Positions 51,317-61,000 of a stretch of 64,000 bases of DNA are shown piece after piece (within the stretch, counting starts at the first letter, position 1; every line of letters begins with the position of its first letter). This DNA comes from Bacteroidales bacterium UBA6267. GTDB taxonomy: Bacteria > Bacteroidota > Bacteroidia > Bacteroidales > UBA1556. The position numbers and the translations under genes are program-made. The notes under the pieces are model-generated. The model was not told the origin of the DNA. It saw only the letters and a list, made by a program, of their open reading frames with translations, and searched no databases. Where the stretch lies: positions 17,184-81,183 of the forward strand of contig DJVB01000008.1 of NCBI GenBank assembly GCA_002440745.1, in the 5' to 3' direction.

Positions 51317-52558
51317 ATGAGGTATTGGGTTTTATTTTTTATTCTTATCGGCTTACTTTTTTCAGTGAGAAGTCAGGGGCAAGATGAGGCTAAAAATCTC
51401 TTCAAGTTTCAAATTCATGGTTTTGTGAAGTCGGATTATTGGTACGATACGCGGCAGGTTGTCCAGTCAAGAGAAGGTTTGTTTTCCCTATTTCCAATGC
51501 CGGTTGCTCTTGATTCCAAAGGCGAGGACTTAAATGCGCATCCTTCCTTCAATTATTCGGCTATTTCGACTCGAATTAGCACTACGATTGATGGTCCAAA
51601 TGCCTTTGGTGCAAAAACTCAAGCATTTATTGAAGGAGATTTTACCGGAATTTCCAACGCCACCATCAATACGTTACGTCTTCGTCATGCGTGGATAAAA
51701 TTGGATTGGGAAAAAACTCGGTTGATTTTTGGACAAGATTGGCATCCAATGTTCGTAACTGAAGTTTTTCCCGGAGTTTTAGCGTTAAATACCGGTGCTC
51801 CATTTCAACCATTTATCCGAAATCCACAGGTTCGTTTGGAGTATCGTTTTAAAAAAACCACCCTCATGTTAGCCGCTCTTTCTCAAAGGGATAACTCATG
51901 CAATGGTCCTGTTGGTCGCGATTTCAGCTACTTATCCAATAGTTTGTTGCCAAATTTTCATGGTCAAATGAAAACTAAAATTGGTAAGTCGCTTTACGGA
52001 GCAGCCTTCGACTGGAAATCTATAATGCCTCGAATGGCAACCGACAGCGGGTTTTATACTTCAGCTCGATTGAATTCTACGTCTGCGATGGTTTTTTATA
52101 AATATTCTGACGAACATTTTACGTTTAAAACCAAATTTATTTATGGTCAAAATCTTACAGAGCACCTTATGTTGGGCGGTTATGCCATCGCCGACATCGA
52201 TACCTTGACGGATTCCCATGAATATACTGCCACAGAACATCTATTTGCCTGGGGCCAGATTTTATATACAAAAAAGCTTAAACGTGTTGATATTCAGCCT
52301 GGTTTGTTTTTTGGCTACGCAAAAAATCTTGGCACTACAACTGAGAATCTCGGAATATATTACGCAACCGGTGCTGACTTGGACGTTTTGTTGAGGGTGA
52401 GTCCTTCAATAAATATCTATTCGGGGCCAATGATGGTGAGCTTGGAATGGGAATGGACAGAAGCTTTTTATGGGGTTCCTGACAAAAATGGCTTGGTGCA
52501 AAACTCAAAACCTGTGGATAATCATCGTTTTATGATTGGGGTTTTCTATCTATTTTAG
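51317..52558 (+). CDS. Outer-membrane beta-barrel (porin-like) protein
   Basis: A 413-aa predicted outer-membrane barrel. Signal peptide: MRYWVLFFILIGLLFSVRSQGQ. The N-terminal part has FKFQIHGFVKSDYWYDTRQV and YSAISTRISTTIDGPNAFG, and a DcaP/porin-like stretch LRLRHAWIKLDWEKTRLIFG. Alternating aromatic strands continue to the end, with a final Phe (FMIGVFYLF). The ATG abuts the ettA stop, so it is co-transcribed. It overlaps the convergent gldD gene by 9 bases. Transported solute unknown. Confidence 0.8.
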   Translation: MRYWVLFFILIGLLFSVRSQGQDEAKNLFKFQIHGFVKSDYWYDTRQVVQSREGLFSLFPMPVALDSKGEDLNAHPSFNYSAISTRISTTIDGPNAFGAKTQAFIEGDFTGISNATINTLRLRHAWIKLDWEKTRLIFGQDWHPMFVTEVFPGVLALNTGAPFQPFIRNPQVRLEYRFKKTTLMLAALSQRDNSCNGPVGRDFSYLSNSLLPNFHGQMKTKIGKSLYGAAFDWKSIMPRMATDSGFYTSARLNSTSAMVFYKYSDEHFTFKTKFIYGQNLTEHLMLGGYAIADIDTLTDSHEYTATEHLFAWGQILYTKKLKRVDIQPGLFFGYAKNLGTTTENLGIYYATGADLDVLLRVSPSINIYSGPMMVSLEWEWTEAFYGVPDKNGLVQNSKPVDNHRFMIGVFYLF

Positions 52559-53140
52559 AGGAGTTAGATTTTTGTATTTAAAGGTGTTAACTAATTGAAT
52601 TACATCTTTTTCGATGGCTTTAATTACTGGTTGTAGTGAATCGTTTCGTGGTTCGGTATTAAAATACAAAGCCCCACGAAGAAAATAATTGACACTGTCA
52701 GTCAGATAGAAATTTAAAGGCGAAGCGGCTTCATTCCCTTCAATAAAATACATCAATCCATAAACTTTATTCTCGCTTCTGACAATTGGTTCAGGGATGA
52801 TATTTGTGGCTTTGGGAGTGTGTTTATAAGCCAAATCGTGGCAATCTTCAATATAGCTTGCCAATGTGGTATCCATATCATGATAGGTGATAAAGAGGGT
52901 TGCTTTGTAAGGACTGTACTCAATATTTACCCAATTTGAATCTTTATGCATTTGTCTTTTAACTATCACATAATCAGCCACATCAAATGAGTAGGGGATA
53001 TTAGGATGATGGAAAGGAACATAACTGTATTCCGGAATATCGATTCTAAAATTACCAATGGGTTTTGGTATATATTCGTCTTGACAACTCATGAAAGTCA
53101 GCATAAAGACTGAAAAAACAAGCAGTTTAATATTATTCAT
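52550..53140 (-). CDS. gldD: Gliding motility lipoprotein GldD
   Basis: A 196-aa lipoprotein needed for gliding motility and T9SS function in Flavobacterium. Signal: MNNIKLLVFSVFMLTFMSC. The family pattern is strong: YIPKPIGNFRIDIPE, NWVNIEYSPYKATLFITYHD, IEDCHDLAYKHTPKATNI, NKVYGLMYFIEGNEAASPLN and FYLTDSVNYFLRGALYFNTE. It overlaps the gldE stop by 8 bases, so the two are coupled. It converges with the barrel gene, overlapping by 9 bases. Confidence 0.93.
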   Translation of the reverse strand: MNNIKLLVFSVFMLTFMSCQDEYIPKPIGNFRIDIPEYSYVPFHHPNIPYSFDVADYVIVKRQMHKDSNWVNIEYSPYKATLFITYHDMDTTLASYIEDCHDLAYKHTPKATNIIPEPIVRSENKVYGLMYFIEGNEAASPLNFYLTDSVNYFLRGALYFNTEPRNDSLQPVIKAIEKDVIQLVNTFKYKNLTPLK

Positions 53141-54464
53141 TGATTTGTATCTTTACTTTTTTAATTCTTTTGTTGTCAGATAATACCACCTCAAAATCAA
53201 CGTTTTTGAAGCTAAGTCGATCTCCAATTGCCGGAAAATCGCCATTAATCTCCAAAACTAATCCGGCCAAGGAATCGGATTCGCCTTTTACGTCATCGAA
53301 AAAATCCAAGTCGAAGTCGAAATATTTGCAAAAATCATTAATGGAGGTTTTTGCATCAACAACCCACTGTTGTTCTGCGATTTTAACAAATTGATTATCA
53401 GATTCTTTGATGTCGAATTCATCAGAAATTTCACCCATAATTTCTTCTAATACATCTTCAAGAGTAACGATGCCCGATGTGCCGCCGTACTCATCTACAA
53501 CTATGGCTAAATGGTTTTTTCGAGTTTTAAAATCTTGAAGCAAATCGTTGATTTTTTTATTTTCCGGTATGAAAAAGGGCTCTCTGATAAGGAATTTCCA
53601 CTGAAATTCACTTTTGTGAAGATGAGGCAGTAGGTCTTTGATATGCAAGATGCCTTTGATATTGTCGAATGTTTCTTCAAAAACAGGAAATCGCGAATAG
53701 CCCCATTCTTTGATATAGTCGATTAGCTCCTCAAAGTTCATGTTGGAATTCAACGCAGCAACGTCCACCCTGGCTTTCATAATCTCGCTGACTTCTGTCT
53801 CGCCATAGGTTGTAATTCCTTTCAGAATCTTCACTTCTTCGGTCTTTTGTTCGTTATTTTCAGCCATTTCCACCACATCACTCAACTCGCTCATGGTAAG
53901 CGGTCCTTTGTGTTTTTGGATTTTCCTCTCTAAAACTATCTGGCTTTTTTCGACAAAAAAAACTAAAGGATAAAACAGCCAAGAAAAAAGAATTAAAGGT
54001 TTTATCATCAGGCTGATAAATATCCTATATTGCTGACGTGCATATATTTTTGGTAAAATTTCGCTAAAAAGCAAAAGGGCTAAACTGATAAGGAGTGCTT
54101 TCAGTAAAAGTTCAACCGATGTTGAGATATAACCCGAAAAAATATCGGGAAAAGTAAAAAAGAACAGCAATATGGCAATCACATTGAATAGATAGTTGCT
54201 GACAATGATCGTGCTTAATAATCGCTGTGGATGTTCTAACTGCCTGATAATTAATTGGTGTTTTGGGTTTTCAGATTGAGAAAGGTTTTTGATAGAAGCT
54301 TCATCCAAGGAGAAAAATGCTGTTTCGGAACCGGAAACTAAACCCGAAATTATAATGGCCAAAGCAACTAATACGAAATTAATAATATCCCCTGAATTGA
54401 GTGTCAGCAAAACAAATGAATTGATTTGCAATAATATAGATAAATACTGATCGGATGATTCCAT
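53133..54464 (-). CDS. gldE: Gliding motility-associated protein GldE (CNNM/CBS hemolysin family)
   Basis: A 443-aa membrane protein of the CorB/HlyC-like family. Residues 20-195 hold four helices of the CNNM/DUF21 domain (IISGLVSGSETAFFSLDEAS; LLFSEILPKIYARQ). Two CBS domains follow at about 210-340 (TYGETEVSEIMKARVDVAAL; HLAIVVDEYGGTSGIVTLED). A CorC/HlyC domain ends the protein (FPAIGDRLSFKNVDFEVVLS). The gldE-gldD pair marks it as GldE, which in Flavobacterium supports GldD function. Confidence 0.92.
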   Translation of the reverse strand: MESSDQYLSILLQINSFVLLTLNSGDIINFVLVALAIIISGLVSGSETAFFSLDEASIKNLSQSENPKHQLIIRQLEHPQRLLSTIIVSNYLFNVIAILLFFFTFPDIFSGYISTSVELLLKALLISLALLLFSEILPKIYARQQYRIFISLMIKPLILFSWLFYPLVFFVEKSQIVLERKIQKHKGPLTMSELSDVVEMAENNEQKTEEVKILKGITTYGETEVSEIMKARVDVAALNSNMNFEELIDYIKEWGYSRFPVFEETFDNIKGILHIKDLLPHLHKSEFQWKFLIREPFFIPENKKINDLLQDFKTRKNHLAIVVDEYGGTSGIVTLEDVLEEIMGEISDEFDIKESDNQFVKIAEQQWVVDAKTSINDFCKYFDFDLDFFDDVKGESDSLAGLVLEINGDFPAIGDRLSFKNVDFEVVLSDNKRIKKVKIQINE

Positions 54465-54515
54465 TTAAATTGTTAATTCAAATATCGCCTTATAAAGTTG
54501 GATTATTTTCGGATG

Positions 54516-54523
54516 CAAAGTTA
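54516..54523 (-). promoter_or_regulatory. -7 box for gldE-gldD
   Basis: Minus-strand TAACTTTG followed by CATCC, an exact TAnnTTTG, 52 bases upstream of the gldE ATG. Confidence 0.45.
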
Positions 54524-54640
54524 ATTATTACCGTTTCAGGTTTGTATTTTTTTTGGAAACTATTATGTCCTTTAAAAATATTCCTCCGAAATGCATAACT
54601 GTAAAAAGCTTTCCATTATTTAGGGTGAAATTTGACCTGT

Positions 54641-54669
54641 TTTGTGAGCAAAAATTTCGGTTACTTTTG
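54641..54669 (+). promoter_or_regulatory. Promoter with both -33 and -7 elements
   Basis: TTTG at 54641-54644 and TACTTTTG at 54662-54669, spaced 17 bases apart, followed by CCGTTCC. It is the best complete Bacteroidota-type promoter in the window, 40 bases before the ATG at 54710. Confidence 0.6.
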
Positions 54670-54709
54670 CCGTTCCATTTTTATCAGCTAATAATTTAAT
54701 CTTGACAGT

Positions 54710-55507
54710 ATGAAAAATTTTAAATATTTGATATTCATCTTTTTAACTGTGGTTTTAGCAGTGAAGGCCGATTTGTATCTCGAACGAAATTCTCAAATGG
54801 ATGAGGTTGTTATTCTTGAAAAAGTATATTCCAAAGGGCCTTTTTACAAAGAAACCAACCCCAATAATTCCTTATCAGTGAACTGGGAAACTGATCATAT
54901 TATTTACGAAAATCACCGTCATCGGATTTTTTGGGAGGGTACGGCTGAGGAGTTTCAGACTGCGATGCAGCAAATGATTAAGGAAAGCGAAGAGCATAGC
55001 TTAGTTGGCTATTCCGATGAGGAGCGAGAAGCGGCAGAAGAGCAATTGAAGAAATATAAGGCTAATCCTCAAAAAATGTCTTTCTCCGTAAAGGCTTCTG
55101 GCAAATCTGAAAAATTGTTAGGTTATGATTGTCAAGAATTTATAGTTTTAAATGATACAACTCCAATCGCGGCTTTTTATCACAGTCCGAAAATTAATTT
55201 AATTGAAAAACCCTATTTGGAAAAAGCGAAAGCGCTTTTCAAGAAATTAAACTATAATGACCCTACCGATTTTTTACAGTCTTCTGCGATGGAATCTTAT
55301 ATGTTTAGTGGCTTGATTATCAAGATGGTGATTTATGGAGATTATACGAGTTCGGAGGAGGTTGAAGAGTATGTAAATGTTCAGCAAGAAGATATTGACC
55401 CAACCATTTTCGGTGTTACCGATGGATATTCTTTAATGCCTTTGATTGAGGTGATGAAGTTGGATTTGTTTGAAGATGAGGTTGATACAGACGAAACTAA
55501 CGAGTAA
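54710..55507 (+). CDS. Secreted DUF4412-like protein
   Basis: A 265-aa protein with a signal peptide (MKNFKYLIFIFLTVVLAVKA). The middle part resembles DUF4412: a strand pattern leading to LGYDCQEFIVLNDTTPIAAF, then FSGLIIKMVIYGDYTSSEEV. The C-terminus is very acidic (LFEDEVDTDETNE). The DUF4412 label is from general pattern only. It has its own promoter and is followed after 6 bases by an ABC-F gene, so the two share a transcript. Function unknown. Confidence 0.7.
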   Translation: MKNFKYLIFIFLTVVLAVKADLYLERNSQMDEVVILEKVYSKGPFYKETNPNNSLSVNWETDHIIYENHRHRIFWEGTAEEFQTAMQQMIKESEEHSLVGYSDEEREAAEEQLKKYKANPQKMSFSVKASGKSEKLLGYDCQEFIVLNDTTPIAAFYHSPKINLIEKPYLEKAKALFKKLNYNDPTDFLQSSAMESYMFSGLIIKMVIYGDYTSSEEVEEYVNVQQEDIDPTIFGVTDGYSLMPLIEVMKLDLFEDEVDTDETNE

Positions 55508-55513
55508 AAGAAC

Positions 55514-57460
55514 ATGTTTAGTATTCAAAATCTTTCGGTAAGTTTTTCTGGAAATGAGCTTTTTAAGAATATCAACTTTCTTATCAATGACAAGGATCGC
55601 ATTGGATTAGTTGGAAAAAACGGAGCCGGAAAATCAACCCTTTTAAAGATTATCATTGGCGCTCAAATCCCTGATTTGGGTGAAGTGGTGATTCCCGGGT
55701 CCAAATCCTTAGGTTATTTGCCTCAGGAAATGCTTTTCACAGATAGTAAGTCCATCATGGCTGAAACTCTTACGGCTTTTGACGAAGTGCTCGAATTGCA
55801 GAAGGAATTGGATGTTCTGAACGATTATTTCACTCATAGTCAGGATTATGAATCTGTGGAGTATTTGAGAAAATTGGAACGTCATCATTGGATAAACGAC
55901 CATTTGAGTTTGCTCAATACCGGCTCGATGGAAGGAGAAGCCGAAAAAACCTTGATGGGATTGGGATTCGACAGAAAGGATTTTGGAAATCCTACTTCTA
56001 CACTCAGTGGCGGTTGGCGAATGCGTATTGAATTGGCAAAAATTCTTCTGAAGAAACCCGATCTTTTGCTTTTAGATGAGCCAACGAATCACCTTGATAT
56101 TGAGTCGATTCAGTGGCTTGAAACTCTACTTTCAAGTTGGCATGGCGCTATCGTTTTGATTTCTCACGACCGTAATTTTTTAGACCGCGTTACCACTCGA
56201 ACCATTGAAATAAGCCTCGGCAGAATCAGGGATTATAAGTTTTCTTATTCTCAATATGTTGAAGTTCGCCAAAACGAGCTCAAACAAAACGAGTCGGAAT
56301 ATAATAATCAACAGAAGCAAATCAAAGAAATTGAGGACTTTATCGAACGTTTTCGTTATAAAGCCACAAAAGCCAAACAGGTGCAATCGCGAGTGAAAAT
56401 GCTCGATAAAATGGATAAAATTGCGTTGGAAACTGTGGATGCTTCTGCAATGCACTTTCGTTTTCCCCCAGCGCCACCAAGCGGAAAAGTGGCTCTCGAA
56501 ATAGAGAATTACGCGAAAAGCTATGGATCTAAAACAATTCTAAAGGATGTTAACCTAATCATCAAGAAGAATGATTTTATCGCCTTTGTGGGACGAAATG
56601 GAGAAGGTAAGTCCACCCTCATTAAATCCATAGTTGGCCTTATTGACTATGAGGGGGAAATTAAGCGAGGTTATAATGTGAGTATTGGTTATTATGCACA
56701 GAATCAGACTGATATGCTCGATTTGGAAAAAACTGTTTTGGAGACCATCGATGATGCAGCAGTGGGCGATATACGCAAAAATATACGTGGAATCTTAGGT
56801 AGTTTTCTGTTTGGTGAAGACGATATTGACAAAAAGGTGAAAGTATTGAGCGGTGGTGAGAAAGCGCGGTTGAGTTTGGCTAAAATGCTTCTAACGCCTG
56901 TAAATCTGCTCATACTCGATGAGCCTACTAATCATTTGGACATGATTTCAAAAGATATTCTGAAAAATGCACTGCTTCAGTATAATGGAACTTTGATTTT
57001 AGTTTCCCACGATCGGGATTTCTTACGTGGTTTGAGCGATATTACGTATGAGTTTAAGAATCAAAAACTTATAGAACATCTTGGCGGAATCGACTTATTT
57101 TTAGAAAAACGCGCTTTAGAGAATTTGCAAGCTTTGGAGGATGTTAAAAAAATCAAAGCGACAGAGTCTAAAAATGTGGAAAATAGCAATAAAACAGTCT
57201 ATTTAGAAAAGAAAGAGCGAGATAAATTGGAGCGCAAACTTAAAAAAGAAATTGCCCAAATGGAAGAGCTGATTGCTTCTCTTGAGTTGAAAATTGCTGA
57301 TTCTCAGGAGAAATTGGCTAATCCTCAATTGCATGGCATCGATTTATCTAATCCGGTTTTCTTTGAAGAATTCAAAAAACTTGAGAAAGATTTGGAGAAA
57401 GCCCTTGACGATTGGGAACGTGCTCAGATTGCCTACGATGTGGAATTCGGGGAGGTATAG
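55514..57460 (+). CDS. ABC-F family ATPase (Uup/YdiF-like)
   Basis: A 648-aa ABC-F protein with two ATP modules. The first has LVGKNGAGKSTLLKIIIG, TLSGGWRMRIELAKILLKKP and LLLLDEPTNHLDIES. The second has FVGRNGEGKSTLIKSIVG, VLSGGEKARLSLAKMLL and NLLILDEPTNHLDMIS. The interdomain linker spans about 245-320 (IERFRYKATKAKQVQSRVKM). The C-terminal 110 residues are a coiled coil (KKERDKLERKLKKEIAQMEE), as in Uup or YdiF-type members. It differs from EttA, the other ABC-F protein here. Role on the ribosome is inferred from the family. Confidence 0.92.
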   Translation: MFSIQNLSVSFSGNELFKNINFLINDKDRIGLVGKNGAGKSTLLKIIIGAQIPDLGEVVIPGSKSLGYLPQEMLFTDSKSIMAETLTAFDEVLELQKELDVLNDYFTHSQDYESVEYLRKLERHHWINDHLSLLNTGSMEGEAEKTLMGLGFDRKDFGNPTSTLSGGWRMRIELAKILLKKPDLLLLDEPTNHLDIESIQWLETLLSSWHGAIVLISHDRNFLDRVTTRTIEISLGRIRDYKFSYSQYVEVRQNELKQNESEYNNQQKQIKEIEDFIERFRYKATKAKQVQSRVKMLDKMDKIALETVDASAMHFRFPPAPPSGKVALEIENYAKSYGSKTILKDVNLIIKKNDFIAFVGRNGEGKSTLIKSIVGLIDYEGEIKRGYNVSIGYYAQNQTDMLDLEKTVLETIDDAAVGDIRKNIRGILGSFLFGEDDIDKKVKVLSGGEKARLSLAKMLLTPVNLLILDEPTNHLDMISKDILKNALLQYNGTLILVSHDRDFLRGLSDITYEFKNQKLIEHLGGIDLFLEKRALENLQALEDVKKIKATESKNVENSNKTVYLEKKERDKLERKLKKEIAQMEELIASLELKIADSQEKLANPQLHGIDLSNPVFFEEFKKLEKDLEKALDDWERAQIAYDVEFGEV

Positions 57461-57483
57461 AGAACTACTTTAAAACCACGAAT

Positions 57484-57894
57484 ATGAAGATTCTAATGCT
57501 TTATTGTGATTATTTTGCCTATAAACCTACTACCAAGAATTTGGAATGGGCTAAAGATGAAACAGAAGAGAAAAGTTTTGAAAATGTGCAAGTTGCATTT
57601 GTGCAAATTGAATCTCACGACAGCGAAGATGTGTCCAGTTCGGTAAAAAAGTTGGTAAATTTTATCAAATGGGTTGCACGAAAAAACTCCTGCGAAAAAG
57701 TAATTCTCCACTCTTTTGCTCATCTTTCAGAAAGCAAGGCTGAGCCTGAAATCACTAAAGATATTTTTGATAAAAGCGAATTGAAACTGATAAATGGCGG
57801 GTATCAAACCTCCCAAACACCCTTTGGCTACTTTCTCGACTTAGACCTAAAAGCTCCTGGCTTTAGCATGGCAAGGGTTTTCAAGAGTTTCTAA
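57484..57894 (+). CDS. Freestanding threonyl-tRNA synthetase editing domain protein
   Basis: A 136-aa protein that matches the editing domain of archaeal threonyl-tRNA synthetase (tRNA-Thr_ED), a D-aminoacyl-tRNA deacylase-like fold. The start MKILMLYCDYFAYKPTTKNL corresponds to the archaeal N-terminus. VILHSFAHLSESKAEPE holds the HSFAHLS block, and QTSQTPFGYFLDLDLKAPGF holds the APFG-like motif. The catalytic synthetase is absent. The expected role is to clear mischarged Ser-tRNA(Thr) or related products in trans. I chose the ATG at 57484; the longer frame overlaps the ABC-F gene. Confidence 0.88.
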   Translation: MKILMLYCDYFAYKPTTKNLEWAKDETEEKSFENVQVAFVQIESHDSEDVSSSVKKLVNFIKWVARKNSCEKVILHSFAHLSESKAEPEITKDIFDKSELKLINGGYQTSQTPFGYFLDLDLKAPGFSMARVFKSF

Positions 57895-57934
57895 TTGTTT
57901 TTATAGACGTGTTTCAAAAAAAAATTGAGTATTC

Positions 57935-57966
57935 TTGATTTCTATTTAGATTTATATCTAAATTTG
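57935..57966 (+). promoter_or_regulatory. Promoter for giant PAS kinase
   Basis: TTG at 57935-57937 and TAAATTTG at 57959-57966, spaced 21 bases apart. It lies 72 bases before the ATG at 58039. Confidence 0.5.
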
Positions 57967-58038
57967 GCTGCTCTTAACCAAACTCACATTGATTTTTATC
58001 GACTGCAACTAACGATGAAATATTAGCCTACTCAAACT

Positions 58039-61000
58039 ATGGAGAACAACGACAACTTGCTAGAATCTTATCAAAAACAGCTAAACGAACTTAAAGGTGA
58101 ACTTGATAAAATTCGCCAAAATGCCAATATAGACAGCGAGAATCATTCGGGTTCGTATTACCATACTGTATTGCATTCCATTGGTGATGCGGTGATTACA
58201 ACCAATCATCATGGACAAATTACTCTGATGAATCCCATAGCCGAGCAACTTACCGGCTGGACAATGAACGATGCGATTGGGCGCCCTTTAGACGAGGTTT
58301 TCGATATCATCAATGAGTTCACAGGCAAGAAAGTGGAAAATCCGGTGGCCTTAGTCTTAAAAAAAGGAGCAGTTGTAGGATTAGCCAATCACACCATTCT
58401 TCGAAGCCGATTGGGATTGAAAACTCCAATTGCCGATAGCGGTGCCCCAATCATCGCTCCTGATGGAGAAATTCAAGGGGTGGTTTTAGTTTTTCGTGAT
58501 CAGTCAGGCGAACGTTTTAAAAACCTAATTCAGGAAGTGCGTTTATGCTTAATCGACTATGCACGCGCTTATGATTTCGACAAGTTTGTAAAATTTTCCC
58601 TCGAAAAACTGCTTCTAATTTCGGAATGTAAGTTTATCTTTTATAAGGTTTTAACCCCGGAAAGTACAACCACACGAAACACGTTCACTGCATTAAAAAC
58701 GGATTCAAATCCATGGAGTTTGGAAGTCGAAAATATTGATGAACTTGTAAACTCTGACGGTTTGAAAGGTTCTCTTTTGGAGAAAATTCCGGTTAAATTG
58801 GATAGCATTTCGGATTCTTTTCAAGGGTTCTCAGCCAAAATCCTTACTGAAATTGAACAACTGTCTCTTATTCCGGTTGTAAAAAATGATGCGGTTTCTG
58901 CTGTGCTCGGACTGATTTCCAATGAGACGAATTCTTGCGAGATTGATTTGGAATTGTTCCATTATTTGGCTGACGTCTTCTATGAAGTTGCCGATAAAAA
59001 GCTTAAAGATGAGTTACTTCTGGTCCAATCGGCTCAACTTGAAGAGCGCATCAAAGAGCTTGAATGTTTGTATCAATTAACTTCATTAAACAATGATGCT
59101 AATCTTTCAGAGGAAGAGTTTTTCCAAAAAGCGGTTTGTCTGATTCCTCCGGCCTGGCAGTTTTCTTCTCCTTGTTCAGCTATTTTAACTATTGATAATC
59201 AGATTTATACAAGTAAGCCTGAAAAAGATCGAAAGACCTCCATCAAAGAATTTATTCGCTCTTCGGAAAAGGTTTATGGTTCGATTGAGGTGTTTTATTC
59301 TGATGAAAATCTTAGGTTTTTAGAAGAGGAAATTAATCTTCTAAAAACTATTGCTGACATCATCTCGCAATACATAATTTCGCGGGAAGTAAGCCGAGAG
59401 AAAAATCAAATCAAGTCTCTATTTCAGACGCTTTTCAACGAAAGTCCTCTTCCGGTTTCCATTTATCGCACTGATGGCGGAAAGATAGATATGGTCAACA
59501 AAGCTTGGGAAAAGTTTTACGGATATAAAGCTGAGGATGTAGTTGGAAAAACTGTGGTAGAAGCCGGACTTGTTGATAATCAGGATTTTGAAAAATTGTA
59601 TCAACAGTTTCGGATTAGAGGTGGTTTAGATAGTCGAGAGACAACAACTCGTGTTTCGACCGGTGAGATTAAAGAAGTACTTTCTTCCGTTAAGGAAATT
59701 AGAATCAATGATCAATCCTATATCCTAAATGTTATTGTTGATGTTAGCGAAAAAAAGCAGGACGAACGGCTGATTCGTGAGCAGCAAGAAAACTTACGAA
59801 TTACTTTAGAATCCATTGGAGATGGAGTAATAGCAACCGATTTGGAAGGAAGAATTACTCGTTTAAATCCTGTGGCACAGCTTCTTACCGGTTATTCGGA
59901 TGAAGAAGCGATTGGGATGCCTTTGACAGATGTTTTCAAAATTTTTCATGCAATAACCGGTGAAAAGGCTATCAATCCTGTCCTACGTGTTTTAAAGGAA
60001 GGCATAGTTGTAGGTTTGGCCAACCACACAAAATTGATTTCCAAAACTGGTAAAGAGTACCATATTGCCGACTCTGCCGCTCCCATACGCGATGTTAATG
60101 GGCAAATGAAAGGTGTGGTGATGGTTTTCAGAGATGTGACTAAGGAGTATGAAATGCGCGAGAAAATTGAGGCAAGGGAGTCGATGTATCGAGCTATTTT
60201 TGAAAATACCGGAACAGCATCCAGTCTTATTGAAGCGGACGGAACAATTATGGTTGCTAATCACCGGTTTTCGCTACTTGCCCAACAGCCATTAAGGGAG
60301 ATTGAGAAAAAAAGAAAATGGACGGAATTTGTGGTGCAGGAAGATTTGGATAGGATGATGGAGCAGCATAAACTCAGAAGAATTAACCGTGAAGTGGCCT
60401 TGCGCGAATATCAATTTCGGTTTCTGACTGCAAACAAGGAAATTAGGCATATTTTCCTAACGGTCGATTTGATTCCCGGAACGACCATGAGCATTGCTTC
60501 TTTACAAGATATTACCGACTTAGTAAATAATGAAGCGGCCCTGAAAGCGAGTGAATTACGTTTTAGGTCCTTTGTTGAAAACGCCAATGACATTGTTTAT
60601 TCTGTTAGTCCTGAAGGAATTTTTACTTATGTTTCTCCTAATTGGGAAGAGCAGCTTGGCGAGCCTGCCGAAAATGCAATTGGAAAAAACATTTCCGATT
60701 ATGTTCATCCAGAAGATGTTCATTTATGCTATAACTTTTTATCAAAAGTATTGGAAACCGGTGAGAAGCAATCCGGTGTTGAATATCGCGTAAAACATAA
60801 AGACGGCTCCTACCGATGGCACTCTTCTAATGGGTCGATATTTAAAGATGACGAGGGAAATCTTTTGTATTATATGGGCATTGCCAGAGATATAACACAA
60901 ACGAAAATCGCACAAGAAGCCCTAATATTTAATGAGAACAAGCTTCGTAATATCTTAGATAATTCGGCAGATGCAGTGTTTATTTCTAACTCGGAAGGGT

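Noticed and set aside
57412..57483. Upstream extension of the tRNA editing gene
   Set aside because: It overlaps the ABC-F gene, adds Cys-rich residues not found in the family, and a good ATG at 57484 matches the family N-terminus.
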